From CAZPMT01 sp964587655 (GTDB lineage Bacteria > Hydrogenedentota > Hydrogenedentia > Hydrogenedentales > SLHB01), in assembly GCA_964587655.1 (NCBI GenBank), contig CAZPMT010000057.1, positions 1 through 32,010 of the forward strand: a stretch of DNA of 32,010 bases, written 5' to 3'. Below the pieces are notes generated by a model. The model ran no database searches. It was not told the origin of the DNA and worked only from the letters and a program-made list of their open reading frames with translations. Numbering within the stretch: the first letter of the stretch is position 1; each line of letters begins with the position of its first letter. Both the position numbers and the translations under genes were made by a program. Positions 31,547-32,010 of this stretch are shown here, piece by piece.

Positions 31547-31930
31547 TTACTCGTCTATGGCCGGTTTTCGGAAATTCGGCACACCATCCAGGGTGAAGAT
31601 GATGACTCGCTCACCCGTCTTGGTGCTGACATCCGTGTGCAGACTCACAACCTTGCAACCGGTGATATCCTGAATGATGGCCTCCAGCGCGGGCCGTCCT
31701 CCCTCCAGCAACTCAATCCGCACCTGCTTGACCAGGGATCGGCCCCGAGTGCTCGCATCAATACTTGCAAGGTTCTTCTCCGCCGGGGTCAATACCCCTC
31801 GCAGACGCACCAAGATCAGGTCGTCGAGGACGTGCGTCTTGGTTTCCTCAGGGCCTCGTCCCATGTACTCCCGCTCAAACCGGACGATGGCGTCACTGAT
31901 TTCAGCCTCGACCTGTCCCTTTGTCTTCAT
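31547..31930 (-). CDS. MpsC-like (DUF2294) protein, first copy
   Basis: The 127-residue protein is a close match to DUF2294/MpsC-like proteins: MKTKGQVEAEISDAIVRFER, EYMGRGPEETKTHVLDDLIL, VRLRGVLTPAEKNL, ITGCKVVSLHTDVSTKTGER and VIIFTLDG. In Staphylococcus, MpsC is linked to a membrane-potential and bicarbonate system; many other bacteria carry it alone, with unknown role. AGGA lies seven bases before the ATG. Its upstream region is the inverted terminal repeat. The second copy is about 470 bases downstream and is less conserved. The function here is not proven. Confidence 0.85.
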   Translation of the reverse strand: MKTKGQVEAEISDAIVRFEREYMGRGPEETKTHVLDDLILVRLRGVLTPAEKNLASIDASTRGRSLVKQVRIELLEGGRPALEAIIQDITGCKVVSLHTDVSTKTGERVIIFTLDGVPNFRKPAIDE

Positions 31931-31962
31931 GCTTGCATCCTAGACCCGCACAGCAGCGCTAG

Positions 31963-32010
31963 CCCGGACTTCTCACACCTACGGTAAGCGATGTCGTGTT
32001 GCCTCGTTTG
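31963..32010. repeat. Right copy of 48-bp terminal inverted repeat
   Basis: This copy is the exact reverse complement of 2-49. It ends at the last base and begins 33 bases upstream of the first MpsC-like start codon, so the repeat may include that gene's promoter region. Confidence 0.9.

Overview
The window reads as a GC-rich bacterial chromosome segment from an uncultured-type anaerobe or microaerobe. Lineage hints are a lipoprotein with a (Gly-Glu)n linker, large HEAT-repeat secreted proteins, a DUF4914 protein and many palindromic intergenic elements. Together these suggest Candidatus Hydrogenedentota or a Planctomycetota-like group. That placement is inference; no rRNA or tRNA gene was seen. 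The two window ends carry the same 48-bp sequence in inverted orientation (2-49 and 31963-32010), so the window is probably a whole contig cut at a dispersed repeat.

Left part (1-7.1 kb): a cohesin-like secreted or anchored protein, a flavin-reductase-like protein, a GH114/TM1410-type lipoprotein, a GHMP-family sugar kinase, a D-cysteine desulfhydrase/ACC deaminase-family PLP enzyme and a BrnT-type toxin-antitoxin pair. Intergenic gaps here hold two classes of paired inverted repeats.

Centre (7.1-21.3 kb, minus strand): a near-contiguous heme b cluster using the siroheme-dependent (Ahb) route. In transcription order it encodes precorrin-2 dehydrogenase, an unrelated 215-aa protein, HemC, a CobA-HemD fusion, AhbC, an AhbA-AhbB fusion, AhbD, a CcsA/HemX-like membrane protein, HemA, HemB and HemL. 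An AhpD-like protein and a GMC oxidoreductase follow. Together these cover every step from glutamyl-tRNA to heme b, if the precorrin-2 dehydrogenase also inserts iron as CysG/Met8p do.

Right part (21.3-32 kb, minus strand): a chorismate-synthase homologue with an altered active site, coupled to two small unknown genes; two secreted HEAT-repeat proteins; purC; a DUF4914 (PEPCK-like P-loop) protein; and two MpsC-like (DUF2294) proteins. The second MpsC-like gene is preceded by a strong promoter and a structured leader with two intrinsic terminators. The HEAT block lies between purC and a 64-bp copy of the purC 3' end. The tail of a third HEAT-family gene follows the purC stop in frame, recording rearrangement at this site.

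The most promising leads are the chorismate-synthase-like enzyme with its coupled small genes, the structured leader before the MpsC-like gene, and the paired inverted-repeat families.
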